Part shown: positions 1 through 9,045 of the stretch, in pieces
How the letters are laid out: each line of letters begins with the position of its first letter
How positions within the stretch are numbered: the stretch's first letter is position 1
NCBI GenBank assembly: GCA_018969355.1
Contig: JAGWYO010000001.1
Location: forward strand, 60,652 to 124,651
Length of the DNA stretch: 64,000 bases
Direction: 5' to 3'
Origin: Actinomycetales bacterium
GTDB taxonomy: Bacteria; Actinomycetota; Actinomycetes; Nanopelagicales; Nanopelagicaceae
Made by a program: the position numbers and the translations under genes
The notes under the pieces: generated by a model
Database searches by the model: none
Told to the model about the DNA's origin: nothing
The model's input: the letters and a program-made list of their open reading frames with translations, nothing else

Positions 1-422
1 TCATAGCCTTGAACTGGATCTTTAGTTCCAGCAACCAGTGGAGCCCCAGCCTTAGCTGCGATTTTGCGTGCAGAGACTTTATCGCCTAAGGCACGAATTG
101 CAGCAGGAGGAGGTCCAATCCATATAAGACCAGCATCAATAACGGCCTGAGCAAAGTTTGCATTTTCAGATAAGAATCCATAACCAGGATGAATAGCATC
201 TGCACCTGATTGCTGGGCAGCGTCTATGATTTTTGCAATATTTAAATATGTTTGTGTTGCGGTAGTTCCATGCAAGGAATAAGCAGTATCGGCCATTTGA
301 GCATGAATTGAATTGCGATCTTCCTCTGAATAAACCGCAACACTTTCTAAGCCATGATCTTTACAAGCGCGAATTACTCGTACTGCAATCTCACCTCGGT
401 TGGCAATTAATACGCGCTTCAT
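1..422 (-). CDS. accC: Acyl-CoA carboxylase alpha chain, biotin carboxylase N-terminus (partial)
   Basis: Translating the minus strand from the ATG at 422 gives about 140 residues opening with [19 protein letters not shown], the N-terminal signature of biotin carboxylase, followed by [15 protein letters not shown]. The enzyme carboxylates biotin on a carrier domain using ATP and bicarbonate. In Actinobacteria the same chain usually also carries the biotin carrier domain (about 590 aa), but that part lies beyond the window edge. The ATG overlaps the TGA of the upstream maf gene by four bases (ATGA), so translation is probably coupled. It is the last visible gene of accD-accE-maf-accC. The neighbouring beta and epsilon subunits suggest an acetyl/propionyl-CoA carboxylase; acyl-CoA preference cannot be read from the fragment. 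Confidence 0.93.
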   Translation of the reverse strand, partial: MKRVLIANRGEIAVRVIRACKDHGLESVAVYSEEDRNSIHAQMADTAYSLHGTTATQTYLNIAKIIDAAQQSGADAIHPGYGFLSENANFAQAVIDAGLIWIGPPPAAIRALGDKVSARKIAAKAGAPLVAGTKDPVQGY

Positions 423-1021
423 TGCATCACCTTAGCCTCAGGCCAGGAATAGCCAAGTTGCGTAAAGGCTTTTCTCACAAAAGGCATAGAGATTCCAACT
501 ACGTTTGTGTAGTCACCTTCAATTGAAGGGATAAAGGGGGAACTAAATCCATCTAGAGTGAAACCACCAGCAACATGTAAAGGTTCACCAGTAGCAACAT
601 AATCTTTGACTTCTGCATCAGTCATGTTGTCAAAGGTCACCTTTGTGGTAACGATGCTTGATATCTCTTTATCTTTTGTCGTATCAATGATGCAGTGACC
701 AGTGTGGAGTAGCCCAGAATTACCGCGGACTCTTGAAGCGCGTTCAATTGCAATTTCTGGGGTAGCCGGCTTACCTAAGGACTGTGAATCAAATTCAAAC
801 GTTGAATCACAACCAATAATTATCGCTGGAAAATCTAGTTGCTCCCGAATTGTGTGAGCCTTAGTTATAGCTAGAGCAATAACCATATCGGCAGGTGTCA
901 TGGAGTTGAAGAATTCTGTTTCCTCATCAACATGGCTAACCATGATTGTTGGCTTTAAGCCAGCAGACTCAAGTAGGCGCCGTCTGGACACAGATGCAGA
1001 AGCTAAAACTATTTTTGGCAT
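419..1021 (-). CDS. maf: Maf-like nucleoside triphosphate pyrophosphatase
   Basis: This 200-aa protein begins [20 protein letters not shown], the Maf/HAM1-like signature SxSxRR, and has the acidic catalytic stretch [11 protein letters not shown] near residue 70. Maf proteins hydrolyse non-canonical or excess nucleoside triphosphates to monophosphates (house-cleaning dTTP/UTP pyrophosphatase) and are linked to septum formation. Its length is normal. It lies between accE (3-base gap) and accC (ATGA overlap), an order common in actinobacterial acc operons, so it is probably co-transcribed from the accD promoter. Substrate specificity is not determined here. Confidence 0.92.
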   Translation of the reverse strand: MPKIVLASASVSRRRLLESAGLKPTIMVSHVDEETEFFNSMTPADMVIALAITKAHTIREQLDFPAIIIGCDSTFEFDSQSLGKPATPEIAIERASRVRGNSGLLHTGHCIIDTTKDKEISSIVTTKVTFDNMTDAEVKDYVATGEPLHVAGGFTLDGFSSPFIPSIEGDYTNVVGISMPFVRKAFTQLGYSWPEAKVMQ

Positions 1022-1024
1022 TGC

Positions 1025-1207
1025 CTATGAATTCTTTCGCGCGCCGAAAGTAATTTGATGAGGTAAACCTTGTCGTAATTGCGGCAGACCATAAATACTT
1101 CTGCGGATTACAGGCTTTAGTTCTTCACGCTTATGTTGTGCCATAGCAACTTTCAGAGCTTCTAGCTCCTCGGGAGTTGGATTTCCTTTGGTGATTGAAA
1201 ACTCCAT
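1025..1207 (-). CDS. accE: Acyl-CoA carboxylase epsilon subunit
   Basis: This is a 60-aa protein with an N-terminal GNPTPEELEALKVAM stretch, the hallmark (G-x-P-T-x-E-E-x-A-A-L) of the small epsilon subunit found only in actinobacterial acyl-CoA carboxylases. It is not catalytic; it stabilises the alpha-beta holoenzyme. Its ATG overlaps the TAA of accD by one base (TAATG), so the two are translationally coupled. The basic C-terminal half (KREELKPVIRRS) is typical of the family. The assignment is supported equally by sequence and position. Confidence 0.85.
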   Translation of the reverse strand: MEFSITKGNPTPEELEALKVAMAQHKREELKPVIRRSIYGLPQLRQGLPHQITFGARKNS

Positions 1208-2778
1208 TACAGTGGAATGTTTCCATGTTTACGGGCGGGTAATGTGTCGCGCTTGGTGCGTAAAGTTCTAAAAGCTTTCGTGATGTATGCACGAGACTGA
1301 TTTGGTTCAATGACTGTGTCGATTGTTCCGCGCTCTGCAGCTAAGTATGGATTTGCCAATGATTCATTGTATTCATCGATTAACTCAGCTCTTGCAGCTA
1401 TTGGATCTTTTGCTTCAGCAATTTCTTTTCGATACAAAATGTTAACTGCACCTTGTGCTCCCATTACTGCAATCTCAGCACTTGGCCACGCAAAGTTAAT
1501 ATCACTACCAAGGTACTTAGATCCCATAACGATAAATGCTCCGCCATAGGCTTTACGAGTAATAAGTGTTACAAGTGGTACTGATGCTTCTGCATAGGCA
1601 TAGAGCAATTTAGCTCCGCGGCGAATGATTCCATCCCATTCTTGTTCAGTACCAGGCAAGAATCCAGGCACATCAACAAGTGTCAGGATAGGGATATTGA
1701 ATGCATCGCAGAAGCGCAAGAAACGTGCAGCTTTCTCGCTGGAGTTAATATCTAATGTTCCAGCCAATTGATTTGGCTGGTTTGCAATGATTCCAATAGT
1801 TTCACCCTCTATTCGGGCAAATCCAACAACTATATTTGGCGCATAGAGTGCATGGACTTCTAGAAATTCTGCTTCATCAACTAGCGCTTGAATCAAAACC
1901 TTCATGTCATATGGCTGATTGGGACTATCTGGAATCAAAGTATCCAGTGCGATATCAGATGCTTTCTTTTCCAAAAGTTCTGTTGGTGGAAGATGTGGAG
2001 CTCTATCCATGTTATTTGATGGCAAATATGAAAGTAGCGCCTTAACGTAATCAATTGCATCAGCTTCATTTTCAGCTAAGTAGTGTGAATTACCAGTACG
2101 AACATTATGAGTACGAGCACCACCTAGTTCTTCCATTCCTACTTCTTCGCCAGTGACTGTTTTGATTACATCAGGGCCGGTAATAAACATATGTGAAGTT
2201 TCATTGACCATCACCGTAAAGTCAGTGAGTGCAGGTGAATAAGCAGATCCACCTGCGCATGGACCAAGAATTAATGAGATTTGCGGAATAACACCAGAGG
2301 AGCGAGTATTGAGGCGAAAGATTTTTCCGTAGCCAGATAGAGATGCAACACCTTCTTGAATTCGTGCGCCGCCGGAGTCATTAATTCCAATAAGTGGAAT
2401 TCCACTTTTTAGGGCAAACTCGGCAATCTTTACAATCTTTTCGGCATGGACCTCACCAAGAGATCCACCCATAATGGTGAAATCTTGAGAATACAAAGCA
2501 ACAGGTCGTCCATCTACAGTTGCTGTTCCAATAACAACACCGTCGCCGTATGGGCGATTATTTTCCATCCCGAATTGTGTTGAGCGGTGGCGCGCGAACT
2601 CATCAATTTCTGTGAATGAATCTGGATCGACCAACATTTCAATACGCTCACGGGCAGTGTTCTTACCCTTTGCATGCTGTTTTTCAACGGCGCGTGCAGA
2701 ACCGGCGTGTACGGCTTCCTCAACGCGCGCACGCAGATCTTCGATTTTCCCGGCAGTTGTATGCAGATCACGGCTCAT
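1207..2778 (-). CDS. accD: Acyl-CoA carboxylase beta chain (carboxyltransferase)
   Basis: This carboxyltransferase of about 523 aa transfers CO2 from carboxybiotin to acetyl- or propionyl-CoA. It shows the two crotonase-like halves of the PccB/AccD5 family: [12 protein letters not shown] and [13 protein letters not shown] in the N half, and [16 protein letters not shown] in the C half. Length matches PccB-type enzymes (about 520-550 aa). An ATG at 2793 would add five residues (MYRRG), but I prefer 2778 because a TACCGT -10 element ends exactly six bases before it, as expected for a leaderless start. It is first gene of the accD-accE-maf-accC operon and divergent from birA. It is probably a propionyl-CoA carboxylase, although the substrate is not proven. 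Confidence 0.95.
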   Translation of the reverse strand: MSRDLHTTAGKIEDLRARVEEAVHAGSARAVEKQHAKGKNTARERIEMLVDPDSFTEIDEFARHRSTQFGMENNRPYGDGVVIGTATVDGRPVALYSQDFTIMGGSLGEVHAEKIVKIAEFALKSGIPLIGINDSGGARIQEGVASLSGYGKIFRLNTRSSGVIPQISLILGPCAGGSAYSPALTDFTVMVNETSHMFITGPDVIKTVTGEEVGMEELGGARTHNVRTGNSHYLAENEADAIDYVKALLSYLPSNNMDRAPHLPPTELLEKKASDIALDTLIPDSPNQPYDMKVLIQALVDEAEFLEVHALYAPNIVVGFARIEGETIGIIANQPNQLAGTLDINSSEKAARFLRFCDAFNIPILTLVDVPGFLPGTEQEWDGIIRRGAKLLYAYAEASVPLVTLITRKAYGGAFIVMGSKYLGSDINFAWPSAEIAVMGAQGAVNILYRKEIAEAKDPIAARAELIDEYNESLANPYLAAERGTIDTVIEPNQSRAYITKAFRTLRTKRDTLPARKHGNIPL

Positions 2779-2783
2779 ACCCC

Positions 2784-2790
2784 TACGGTA
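2784..2790. promoter_or_regulatory. Shared symmetric -10 for divergent leaderless accD and birA
   Basis: The seven bases TACGGTA contain TACGGT on the plus strand (2784-2789), seven bases before the birA ATG at 2797. They also contain TACCGT on the minus strand (2790-2785), six bases before the accD ATG at 2778. Both match the actinobacterial TAnnnT -10. The whole gap between the two start codons is 18 bases, so both promoters must use this element. Confidence 0.7.
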
Positions 2791-2796
2791 CATGTC

Positions 2797-3555
2797 ATGG
2801 GCATTGAAATGCTAAGAGCGGCACTTGATAAGTCACGTATCAACTCTTTGATTACGCAGTACTGGCGAGTAAGCGTGGTTGATGTCACCACCTCAACCCA
2901 ATCCGATCTTGCAGCATTAGTGCGAAGTGGAAAAGCTAAACCAGGTGATGTAATTGCTGCCAATTTTCAAAGTGCGGGCCGAGGAAGGTTATCGAGAACA
3001 TTTGAAGCTCCAAAAAATTCTGCACTTCTATTCTCTTTCTATATTCAACCAAAAAGGAAAAAAGAAGATTGGGGCTGGATAGCTTTGATTGCCGGCATAT
3101 CAGTTGCGCAAGCATTAGGTAAAGTTAAAGCAACTGTTAAATGGCCAAACGATATTCTGGTGAATGAAAAAAAGATTTCTGGATTGATTGCAGAAATAGT
3201 CGGTGACGGAGTTGTAATTGGAATTGGAATAAACGTTGGTATGTCTCTAGAGGAACTTCCTGTCTTAACTGCCACTTCACTGGCGATAGAAGGAGTCAGC
3301 GATATAGATAGAAATGAGATTTTGGCAAAAGTTCTGTCTCAATTTGAAAGCAACTTCATCACATGGGATGAAGGAGACGATTCAGTGGCACAGATCTACA
3401 CATCACTGAGCTCCACCCTTGGAACCAAGGTCCAGATTCACTATCCAAACGATGAGATTGAAAAGGGGCTAGCCGTTGCAATCTCACCTCGTGGTGAGTT
3501 GGTTTTAGATTCAGGTAGACGTGTTCAAGCAGGTGACGTAGTTCATCTACGATAA
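2797..3555 (+). CDS. birA: Biotin--[acetyl-CoA-carboxylase] ligase, class I
   Basis: This enzyme attaches biotin to the carrier lysine of the acyl-CoA carboxylase encoded next door. The 252-aa product has the biotin-binding GRGRLSRTF loop, the [20 protein letters not shown] core and the small C-terminal SH3-like domain ending [13 protein letters not shown]. It lacks the N-terminal winged helix of E. coli BirA, so it is a monofunctional class I ligase without repressor function. The start at 2797 is preferred over earlier in-frame codons because it lies seven bases after a -10 element and because upstream codons overlap accD antisense. A further ATG at 2809 is possible. Confidence 0.93.
   Translation: MGIEMLRAALDKSRINSLITQYWRVSVVDVTTSTQSDLAALVRSGKAKPGDVIAANFQSAGRGRLSRTFEAPKNSALLFSFYIQPKRKKEDWGWIALIAGISVAQALGKVKATVKWPNDILVNEKKISGLIAEIVGDGVVIGIGINVGMSLEELPVLTATSLAIEGVSDIDRNEILAKVLSQFESNFITWDEGDDSVAQIYTSLSSTLGTKVQIHYPNDEIEKGLAVAISPRGELVLDSGRRVQAGDVVHLR
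3548..3553 (+). promoter_or_regulatory. -10 element, leaderless purK
   Basis: TACGAT followed by six bases and the GTG start of purK at 3560. The element sits at the very end of birA and its last T is the first base of the birA TAA stop. Confidence 0.55.
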
Positions 3556-3559
3556 GCCA

Positions 3560-4672
3560 GTGAGTAATCATTTTCCAACTGTAGGCGTGATTGGAGCTGG
3601 GCAATTAGCTCGCATGAGCGTTGCTCCTGCCGCAGCACTTGGAATCAATCTTTTGCTACTTGCAAATGATGCTCATGATAGTGGAGCACAAATTACTAAC
3701 CACGTGGTTGGTGACTACAAGAATCTAGAAACAGTCCGTGCATTTGCCCGAGAGTGTGACGTAATAACTTTTGAGCATGAGCTTATCCCACTTAGCATTA
3801 TTAAGACTTTGGAAGCAGATGGAGTTGTAGTTCGCCCAAGTTCTGCCAGCTTTATTTATTCGCAAGATAAGGCTGCAATGCGTAAGCGACTGAGCAATTT
3901 TCCTTCTCCAAAAAATGCGGTAGTAACTAAAGTTGAAGAAGTGAGTGAATTTCCAGTGATTGCTAAAGCAATTTCAGGTGGATATGACGGCCGTGGAGTG
4001 TGGAGAATTGATAGTGAAGCAGAACTTGCTTCAGTATTGAAAGAAGTTGGCAAACTCTTAATCGAGGAACTTATTGATTTTGATTATGAAATTGCTGTTA
4101 TGGTGGCCAGATCTCCACATGGTCAAGCAACAACGTGGGCTCCAACGCAAACAATTCAGCGTGATGGCATATGCACCATGACAATTACACCAGCTCCACA
4201 ACTTTCCAGTGATTTAAGTCAGAGAGCACAGAAGCTGGCCCTAGATATTGCCAATGAAATTGGAGTCTTCGGTGTGATGGCAGTCGAGATTTTTGTTAAG
4301 GGCGAAGAGTTATTCATTAATGAATTGGCAATGCGCCCTCATAATTCAGGGCACTGGACAATTGAAGGATCTTTAACTTCGCAGTTTGAACAACATCTGC
4401 GAGCTGTTTTAGATCTTCCTCTTGGAAATCCCCAGATGACTGCCCCCATTGCCGTCATGGGCAACATCTTGGGAGGGGATAAGGAAGATATGTATCGGCC
4501 TTATCTTCATCTCATGGCCCGCACGCCAGAATTGAAGTTTCACCACTACAAGAAGCAAGTACGCCCGGGGCGCAAGATTGGCCATGTTAATGTGCTGGGA
4601 GATAACCTCCTAGAATTAACCCAAGCGGTTCAACATGCCCTTGATTACATGAGCGGAGTAATTGATGAGTGA
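3560..4672 (+). CDS. purK: N5-carboxyaminoimidazole ribonucleotide synthase
   Basis: This ATP-grasp enzyme of purine synthesis converts AIR, bicarbonate and ATP into N5-CAIR, which PurE then rearranges. The 370-aa protein starts with the Rossmann-like [13 protein letters not shown] motif. It continues with the ATP-grasp core ([35 protein letters not shown]) and the family signature [16 protein letters not shown]. The GTG start is supported by the -10 element exactly six bases upstream. The gene overlaps purE by eight bases. Confidence 0.96.
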   Translation: MSNHFPTVGVIGAGQLARMSVAPAAALGINLLLLANDAHDSGAQITNHVVGDYKNLETVRAFARECDVITFEHELIPLSIIKTLEADGVVVRPSSASFIYSQDKAAMRKRLSNFPSPKNAVVTKVEEVSEFPVIAKAISGGYDGRGVWRIDSEAELASVLKEVGKLLIEELIDFDYEIAVMVARSPHGQATTWAPTQTIQRDGICTMTITPAPQLSSDLSQRAQKLALDIANEIGVFGVMAVEIFVKGEELFINELAMRPHNSGHWTIEGSLTSQFEQHLRAVLDLPLGNPQMTAPIAVMGNILGGDKEDMYRPYLHLMARTPELKFHHYKKQVRPGRKIGHVNVLGDNLLELTQAVQHALDYMSGVIDE

Positions 4673-5171
4673 TGTAGCAATCATCATGGGATCAGATTCT
4701 GATTGGCCGGTCATGGAAGAGGCTGCGAAGGTTCTCGATCAATTAGGAATTTCTAATGAAGTCGATGTTGTCTCAGCTCATCGCATGCCGCTTGAAATGG
4801 TTGATTTTGCACAAAGCGCTGCAAGTAGAGGATTTAAAGTAATTATTGCTGGTGCAGGTGGAGCCGCACATTTACCTGGAATGGTTGCTTCGCTCACCAC
4901 ACTTCCAGTCATTGGAGTTCCTATAGCGCTAAAGAACCTTGATGGAATGGATTCACTACTCTCAATTGTGCAGATGCCTGCAGGTGTTCCAGTGGCAACT
5001 GTCGGAGTGGGCAATGCCAAGAACGCCGCACTACTTGCTGCACGTATTTTAGGGATCTCTGATTCAGTCATCAGCGCCAAAGTCGCAGATGCTTTAAAGG
5101 AAATTAACACTGAAGCTAAAGCTAAAGGCGCAAGCTTAAATTCACGTCGCGTACAAAAAACTGGTTTCTAG
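4665..5171 (+). CDS. purE: N5-carboxyaminoimidazole ribonucleotide mutase
   Basis: PurE converts the PurK product N5-CAIR to CAIR in purine biosynthesis. The 168-aa protein carries the class I PurE signatures [24 protein letters not shown] and [17 protein letters not shown], with the active-site Ser, Asp and His residues present. The ATG at 4665 is chosen over the preceding TTG. It overlaps the end of purK by eight bases, implying coupling. Its TAG stop interleaves with the TAG of the convergent CoA-binding protein gene in the palindrome CTAG (5168-5171). Confidence 0.97.
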   Translation: MSDVAIIMGSDSDWPVMEEAAKVLDQLGISNEVDVVSAHRMPLEMVDFAQSAASRGFKVIIAGAGGAAHLPGMVASLTTLPVIGVPIALKNLDGMDSLLSIVQMPAGVPVATVGVGNAKNAALLAARILGISDSVISAKVADALKEINTEAKAKGASLNSRRVQKTGF

Positions 5172-5530
5172 TTTTTCTTTCTATATTCAATAGCTGGGCA
5201 ACGATCCATGACTGTTATTAACCCTGCGGCTTGGGCTCGAGCAATTGCATTGTTATCAATGACATCTAATTGCAGCCAGACTGCTTTAGCTCCAATAGCG
5301 ATAGCTTCATCTACGACTTTGCCAACATGAGTGGAATTAACAAAACAATCAACAACATCTACAGGCCCTGGAATCTCCGACAGATTCTTATAGCCAAGCT
5401 CACCATGCACAGTCTCTGCACGCGGATAAACAGGAATGATGTGATGGCCCCTATCTTGCAAAAGCTTTGCCACACCGAATGCTGCGCGCTCTGGGTTATT
5501 TCCAAGGCCAACAACAGCCCAGGTTTTCAT
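5168..5530 (-). CDS. CoA-binding domain protein (YccU-like)
   Basis: This 120-aa single-domain protein has the Rossmann-like CoA-binding fold: [25 protein letters not shown] at the N-terminus and [32 protein letters not shown] in the middle. It ends [12 protein letters not shown], where the conserved Cys of the DRC motif is present. Members resemble the CoA-binding half of succinyl-CoA ligases, but the cellular function of these stand-alone proteins is unknown. It lies 31 bases downstream of ugd on the same strand and may be read through from it. I see neither a strong ribosome binding site nor a TAnnnT element at the correct spacing. Confidence 0.85.
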   Translation of the reverse strand: MKTWAVVGLGNNPERAAFGVAKLLQDRGHHIIPVYPRAETVHGELGYKNLSEIPGPVDVVDCFVNSTHVGKVVDEAIAIGAKAVWLQLDVIDNNAIARAQAAGLITVMDRCPAIEYRKKN

Positions 5531-5561
5531 TGCAAGGACTGCATCGATGCTTTCTTGCTCG

Positions 5562-6872
5562 TTAATCAGTGCGTCCTAACGCATGGAACTTCCAACCGGC
5601 ATTGCGCCATAGATCTCGGTTGAGCATATTGCGACCATCGATAATGATTTTTCTTTTAACTAGTGAAGAAAGAGTTGATGGATCGATTGCTCGATACTCT
5701 TTCCATTCAGTTAAATGCAAGATTAAATCAGCCTCTTTTACTGCATCTGTGACTACTTGTGCGTATTTAAGATTTGGAAAGCGCTTGCGAGCTGGTTCAA
5801 TTCCCTTAGGATCATGAACAACCACGGCTGCTCCAGCTGCTTGTAACTGAACAGCGATATCGAGTGCTGGGGAGTCGCGCACATCATCACTATCTGGCTT
5901 GAAAGTGGCTCCTAAAACAGCGATCTTGTATTGTGTTAAATCCTCTGATAGCTCACTTCTTACAACATCGATTACACGTTGGCGTGCACGTAAGTTAATT
6001 GCATCAATCTCGCGCAAGAATTCAAGTGCTTGCTTAGCGCCTAATTCCTCGGCACGGGCCATAAATGCTCGGATATCCTTTGGAAGGCAGCCTCCACCAA
6101 ATCCAATACCAGCTTGCAAGAACTTATTTCCAATTCGCGGGTCATAGCCAATTGCTTGAGCTAGGACTGTGACATCTCCGCCAGCGGCTTCACATACTTC
6201 AGCCATAGCGTTGATGAAAGAAATCTTTGTTGCAAGGAAAGAGTTAGCTGCAACTTTCACAAGCTCTGCCGTTGGAAGATCTGCTCTAATCCATGGTGTT
6301 CCTAAATCAATAATTGGTTTATAAACTTCTTTAAGAATCTTCTCTGCACGATCATTTACAACACCAACAACTAGGCGATTAGGTGTCAGAGTGTCTTCAA
6401 CTGCAAAACCTTCGCGCAAGAACTCTGGATTCCATGCAAGATCTGCTTGCGGTGCGGTTTTAGCAAGTTGATCCCGCAGTGATTGGGCAGTTCCAACTGG
6501 AACAGTTGATTTTCCAACAACTAATGAACCATCTTTTAGATATGGTGCAATCTCATCTACAGCAGAGCGCACGTATGTCAGATCTGCAGCTAACCCATCT
6601 TTGCTCTGCGGGGTTCCAACGCAAACAAAGTGGACATCAGCACCTTTAACTGCAGAGAAATCAGTAGTAAATGAAAGGCGGCCAGTTTTCATTTCTTGTG
6701 CAAGCAGGGTGTCTAGACCTGGTTCATAGAAAGGAAGCTCACCATTTTGCAGCATCGCCACTTTATTAGGATCGGTATCCACTCCAATCACAGTAAAACC
6801 AAGAGAGGACATGCATGCCGCATGTGTTGCACCTAGATAGCCGCACCCAACTACTGAAAGAGTCAATGTCAT
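5562..6872 (-). CDS. ugd: UDP-glucose 6-dehydrogenase
   Basis: Ugd oxidises UDP-glucose to UDP-glucuronate with two NAD+, supplying a precursor for acidic surface polysaccharides. The 436-aa protein begins with the NAD-binding VVGCGYLGATHAACMSSLG and has KSTVPVGT near residue 121. It carries the catalytic GIGFGGGCLPKDIRAF motif with the active-site Cys at about residue 262, and the C-terminal UDP-binding domain (GATFKPDSDDVRDSPALD). It follows the LCP gene by ten bases on the same strand and is next to a polysaccharide export block, which fits its role. Its own -10 suggests independent leaderless transcription. Confidence 0.96.
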   Translation of the reverse strand: MTLTLSVVGCGYLGATHAACMSSLGFTVIGVDTDPNKVAMLQNGELPFYEPGLDTLLAQEMKTGRLSFTTDFSAVKGADVHFVCVGTPQSKDGLAADLTYVRSAVDEIAPYLKDGSLVVGKSTVPVGTAQSLRDQLAKTAPQADLAWNPEFLREGFAVEDTLTPNRLVVGVVNDRAEKILKEVYKPIIDLGTPWIRADLPTAELVKVAANSFLATKISFINAMAEVCEAAGGDVTVLAQAIGYDPRIGNKFLQAGIGFGGGCLPKDIRAFMARAEELGAKQALEFLREIDAINLRARQRVIDVVRSELSEDLTQYKIAVLGATFKPDSDDVRDSPALDIAVQLQAAGAAVVVHDPKGIEPARKRFPNLKYAQVVTDAVKEADLILHLTEWKEYRAIDPSTLSSLVKRKIIIDGRNMLNRDLWRNAGWKFHALGRTD

Positions 6873-6879
6873 AGGGGCG

Positions 6880-6885
6880 AGTTTA
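6880..6885 (-). promoter_or_regulatory. -10 element, leaderless ugd, fused to lcp stop
   Basis: On the minus strand TAAACT lies seven bases before the ugd ATG at 6872. The first three bases (6885-6883) are the TAA stop codon of the upstream LCP gene. Confidence 0.55.
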
Positions 6886-7998
6886 CTTCAACGCTCCGCA
6901 AGGATTTTCATCAGCGGTACGAGTTTTGAATTTATCAATCACATTTGGTGGAGCCGAGGAGCTAGATGATGCTGAAGGGGACGGGGTTACTTCATCAACT
7001 AATGGCAAATCTTCACGCAAACGGTTAAATAAATCTGGCGCTAACTCAGTATCCCAGATTACGACAGACCCAAGTCCTGGAACTCGTGCATTTGCATTAC
7101 CTAACGGAATAGTCAAAGTTCGAACTTTGCTAGGAGAAAGATTCTTGAGTTGTTTAGCAAGAACGATTAAATCATTTCGGTTGAGTTGTGAGTCTGTTTG
7201 AACTGTTGCGATAGTGGCATTGAAGAAATTGACTAATTTGATGGGATTAAGAAGAACTCCTGAGCTTGTGACTTTTCTTAACACTGCGCCCATAAATTGC
7301 TGCTGACGTTGCATACGCCCAAGATCGCCCATTCCGTCAAAATCACGGGTGCGCACGTACTTAAGTGCTTCAATTCCATCAAGAGTGTGAACTCCTGCGC
7401 TCAATACGAGGTGACTATTGGGATCATCAATGTCGCGTTTTGTGCAAACATCAATTCCGCCCAATGCATCGACCATCCCCGCAAAGCCAGCGAAACCAAT
7501 TTCAACGTAGTGATCAATTTTAATGTTAGTTTCTTGTTCAATAGTTTGAATCAAAAGTGGTGGACCGCCCCAAGCAAATGCTGCGTTAATTTTTCCTTTA
7601 GCAGCTGGGACTATTTTTTCCTTATTAAGCGAGGAGACGTGCTCTGGAATTGTGACAAGAGAATCTCGTGGAATAGAAATGATTGTTGCTTTGTCACGGG
7701 ATTTACTGATGTGAATCAACAGCATGGTATCTGATCGAGCACCTGCTGCTGCTTTTGTTGTTCCTACTCGCAGTAGCTTTGATTGCTCTTTAGTTAACCC
7801 TTCACGAGTATCTGAACCGACTAATAAATAATTCAGAGCTGAGCTGGGCTTATCTGGGCGTTCTTCCAATGAACCAAAAACATCAATACGGTTGATTGCT
7901 CCACTGACTTGGCCCAAACTCAACCAAGAAAATGCCGATATTGCGACGACAGCCAGGGATAGGGAGGTAATAATGCGTATTGGTCGCGTCGCTTTCAC
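6883..7998 (-). CDS. LytR-CpsA-Psr (LCP) family glycopolymer ligase
   Basis: LCP proteins transfer lipid-linked glycopolymers onto peptidoglycan outside the membrane. The 371-aa protein has one N-terminal membrane segment (about residues 7-30) and an LCP domain (about 60-285). Family motifs are visible: YLLVGSDTR, ARSDTMLLIHISKSRDKATIISIPRDS, IDHYVEIGFAGFAGMVDALGGIDVC and ALKYVRTRDFDGMGDLGRMQRQQ. The C-terminus is a Pro/Ser-rich linker. A GTG start at 7998 is preferred because a TACTCT -10 lies six bases upstream. It is divergent from a glycosyltransferase and followed by ugd, consistent with attachment of an exported acidic polysaccharide. Confidence 0.93.
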   Translation of the reverse strand: MKATRPIRIITSLSLAVVAISAFSWLSLGQVSGAINRIDVFGSLEERPDKPSSALNYLLVGSDTREGLTKEQSKLLRVGTTKAAAGARSDTMLLIHISKSRDKATIISIPRDSLVTIPEHVSSLNKEKIVPAAKGKINAAFAWGGPPLLIQTIEQETNIKIDHYVEIGFAGFAGMVDALGGIDVCTKRDIDDPNSHLVLSAGVHTLDGIEALKYVRTRDFDGMGDLGRMQRQQQFMGAVLRKVTSSGVLLNPIKLVNFFNATIATVQTDSQLNRNDLIVLAKQLKNLSPSKVRTLTIPLGNANARVPGLGSVVIWDTELAPDLFNRLREDLPLVDEVTPSPSASSSSSAPPNVIDKFKTRTADENPCGALK

Positions 7999-8004
7999 CG
8001 TGTA

Positions 8005-8010
8005 AGAGTA
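8005..8010 (-). promoter_or_regulatory. -10 element, leaderless lcp
   Basis: TACTCT on the minus strand, six bases before the GTG start at 7998. Confidence 0.55.
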
Positions 8011-8019
8011 CTTGGACGA

Positions 8020-8025
8020 TACGGT
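8020..8025 (+). promoter_or_regulatory. Probable -10 element of the glycosyltransferase gene
   Basis: TACGGT lies nine bases before the ATG at 8035, which would give a leader of only two or three bases. It is nine bases from the divergent lcp -10, so RNA polymerases at the two promoters probably compete. Confidence 0.4.
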
Positions 8026-8034
8026 GTAGGGGTT

Positions 8035-9045
8035 ATGGCGACATCAGCAAATGAGTTATATGGCTCACCGGAGCCCAAAATCTCAGTCATCCTGCCAGTT
8101 CTCAATGAATCAAAATATTTAGAAGAGGCTGTGAAGGCCATTCTCAATCAGGATTTTGTGGGCGACATTGAAATCATTGTGGCAGTTGGACCCTCCCATG
8201 ATGGGAGCGAACAGATTGCACTTTCATTGGCTAAGCAAGATTCACGTGTGGTTGTTGTTTCAAACCCAACGGGCCGCACTGCAGCAGGACTTAACCTAGC
8301 AGTTGCTACAAGTAAGTATTCAATAATTGTGCGCGTAGATGGTCACTCTAAAATCCCAAATAATTATCTATCTCTGGCATATGAAATCTTAAAGGAAACA
8401 GGTGCAGTTAATGTTGGCGGAATCATGGCTGCAGAAGGCCACACGATTTTTGAGACAAGTGTTGCCCGAGCAATGCGCAGCTCATTAGGTGTTGGATCTT
8501 CGCGTTTTCATACTGGTGGAGGAGCTGCCTCTGTAGATACAGTCTACCTGGGGTCATTTAGGAAACAGGCTCTACTTGCAGTTGGTGGCTTTGATGAGAG
8601 ATTTACGCGCGCTCAAGATTGGGAGTTAAATTATCGATTGCGTGCAGCCGGAGGAATCGTCTATTTTGATCCACGGTTAGTTGTAACCTATCGCCCACGA
8701 TCAACTGTTAATGCACTTGCAAAACAGTATTTTGAGTATGGACGCTGGCGGCGCGTAGTTTCGCGCAGACATGAAGGAACAATCAACTACAGATATCTTG
8801 CTCCGCCATTTACAGTCATAGGGGTATCTTCATCACTTATTCTTGGAGCTACTATTTCATCTATACTTTTCTTACCAGCTTTGGCTTATGGTTTATTTAT
8901 TCTCATTGCATCAGCAAGACTTGGTAAATCAATCGCTGAGTTTGTCTCATTGCCACTTATTTTGCTCACAATGCACATGACTTGGGGTATTGGCTTTCTC
9001 ACTTCGCCAAAGTCTTTAGCGCCTGCGGTAACCTTACGACCGTGA
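8035..9045 (+). CDS. Family 2 glycosyltransferase (ExoA-like), membrane anchored
   Basis: This 336-aa protein has an N-terminal GT-2 domain starting ISVILPVLNESKYLEEAVKAIL, a metal/nucleotide-sugar binding VRVDGHSK (DxD-like) near residue 100, and the acceptor-side RAQDWELNYRLRAAGG motif near 195. Hydrophobic segments near the C-terminus (about 255-330) anchor it to the membrane. This layout resembles ExoA-type enzymes that extend a lipid-linked polysaccharide repeat on the cytoplasmic face. The next genes encode an ABC-2 polysaccharide exporter, and the permease GTG overlaps this stop codon as GTGA. The sugar transferred is not predictable. Confidence 0.9.
   Translation: MATSANELYGSPEPKISVILPVLNESKYLEEAVKAILNQDFVGDIEIIVAVGPSHDGSEQIALSLAKQDSRVVVVSNPTGRTAAGLNLAVATSKYSIIVRVDGHSKIPNNYLSLAYEILKETGAVNVGGIMAAEGHTIFETSVARAMRSSLGVGSSRFHTGGGAASVDTVYLGSFRKQALLAVGGFDERFTRAQDWELNYRLRAAGGIVYFDPRLVVTYRPRSTVNALAKQYFEYGRWRRVVSRRHEGTINYRYLAPPFTVIGVSSSLILGATISSILFLPALAYGLFILIASARLGKSIAEFVSLPLILLTMHMTWGIGFLTSPKSLAPAVTLRP

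Noticed and set aside
7297..7734. 145-codon frame antisense to the LCP gene
   Set aside because: It shadows a conserved LCP domain and has no promoter or ribosome binding site of the kind seen elsewhere in the window.
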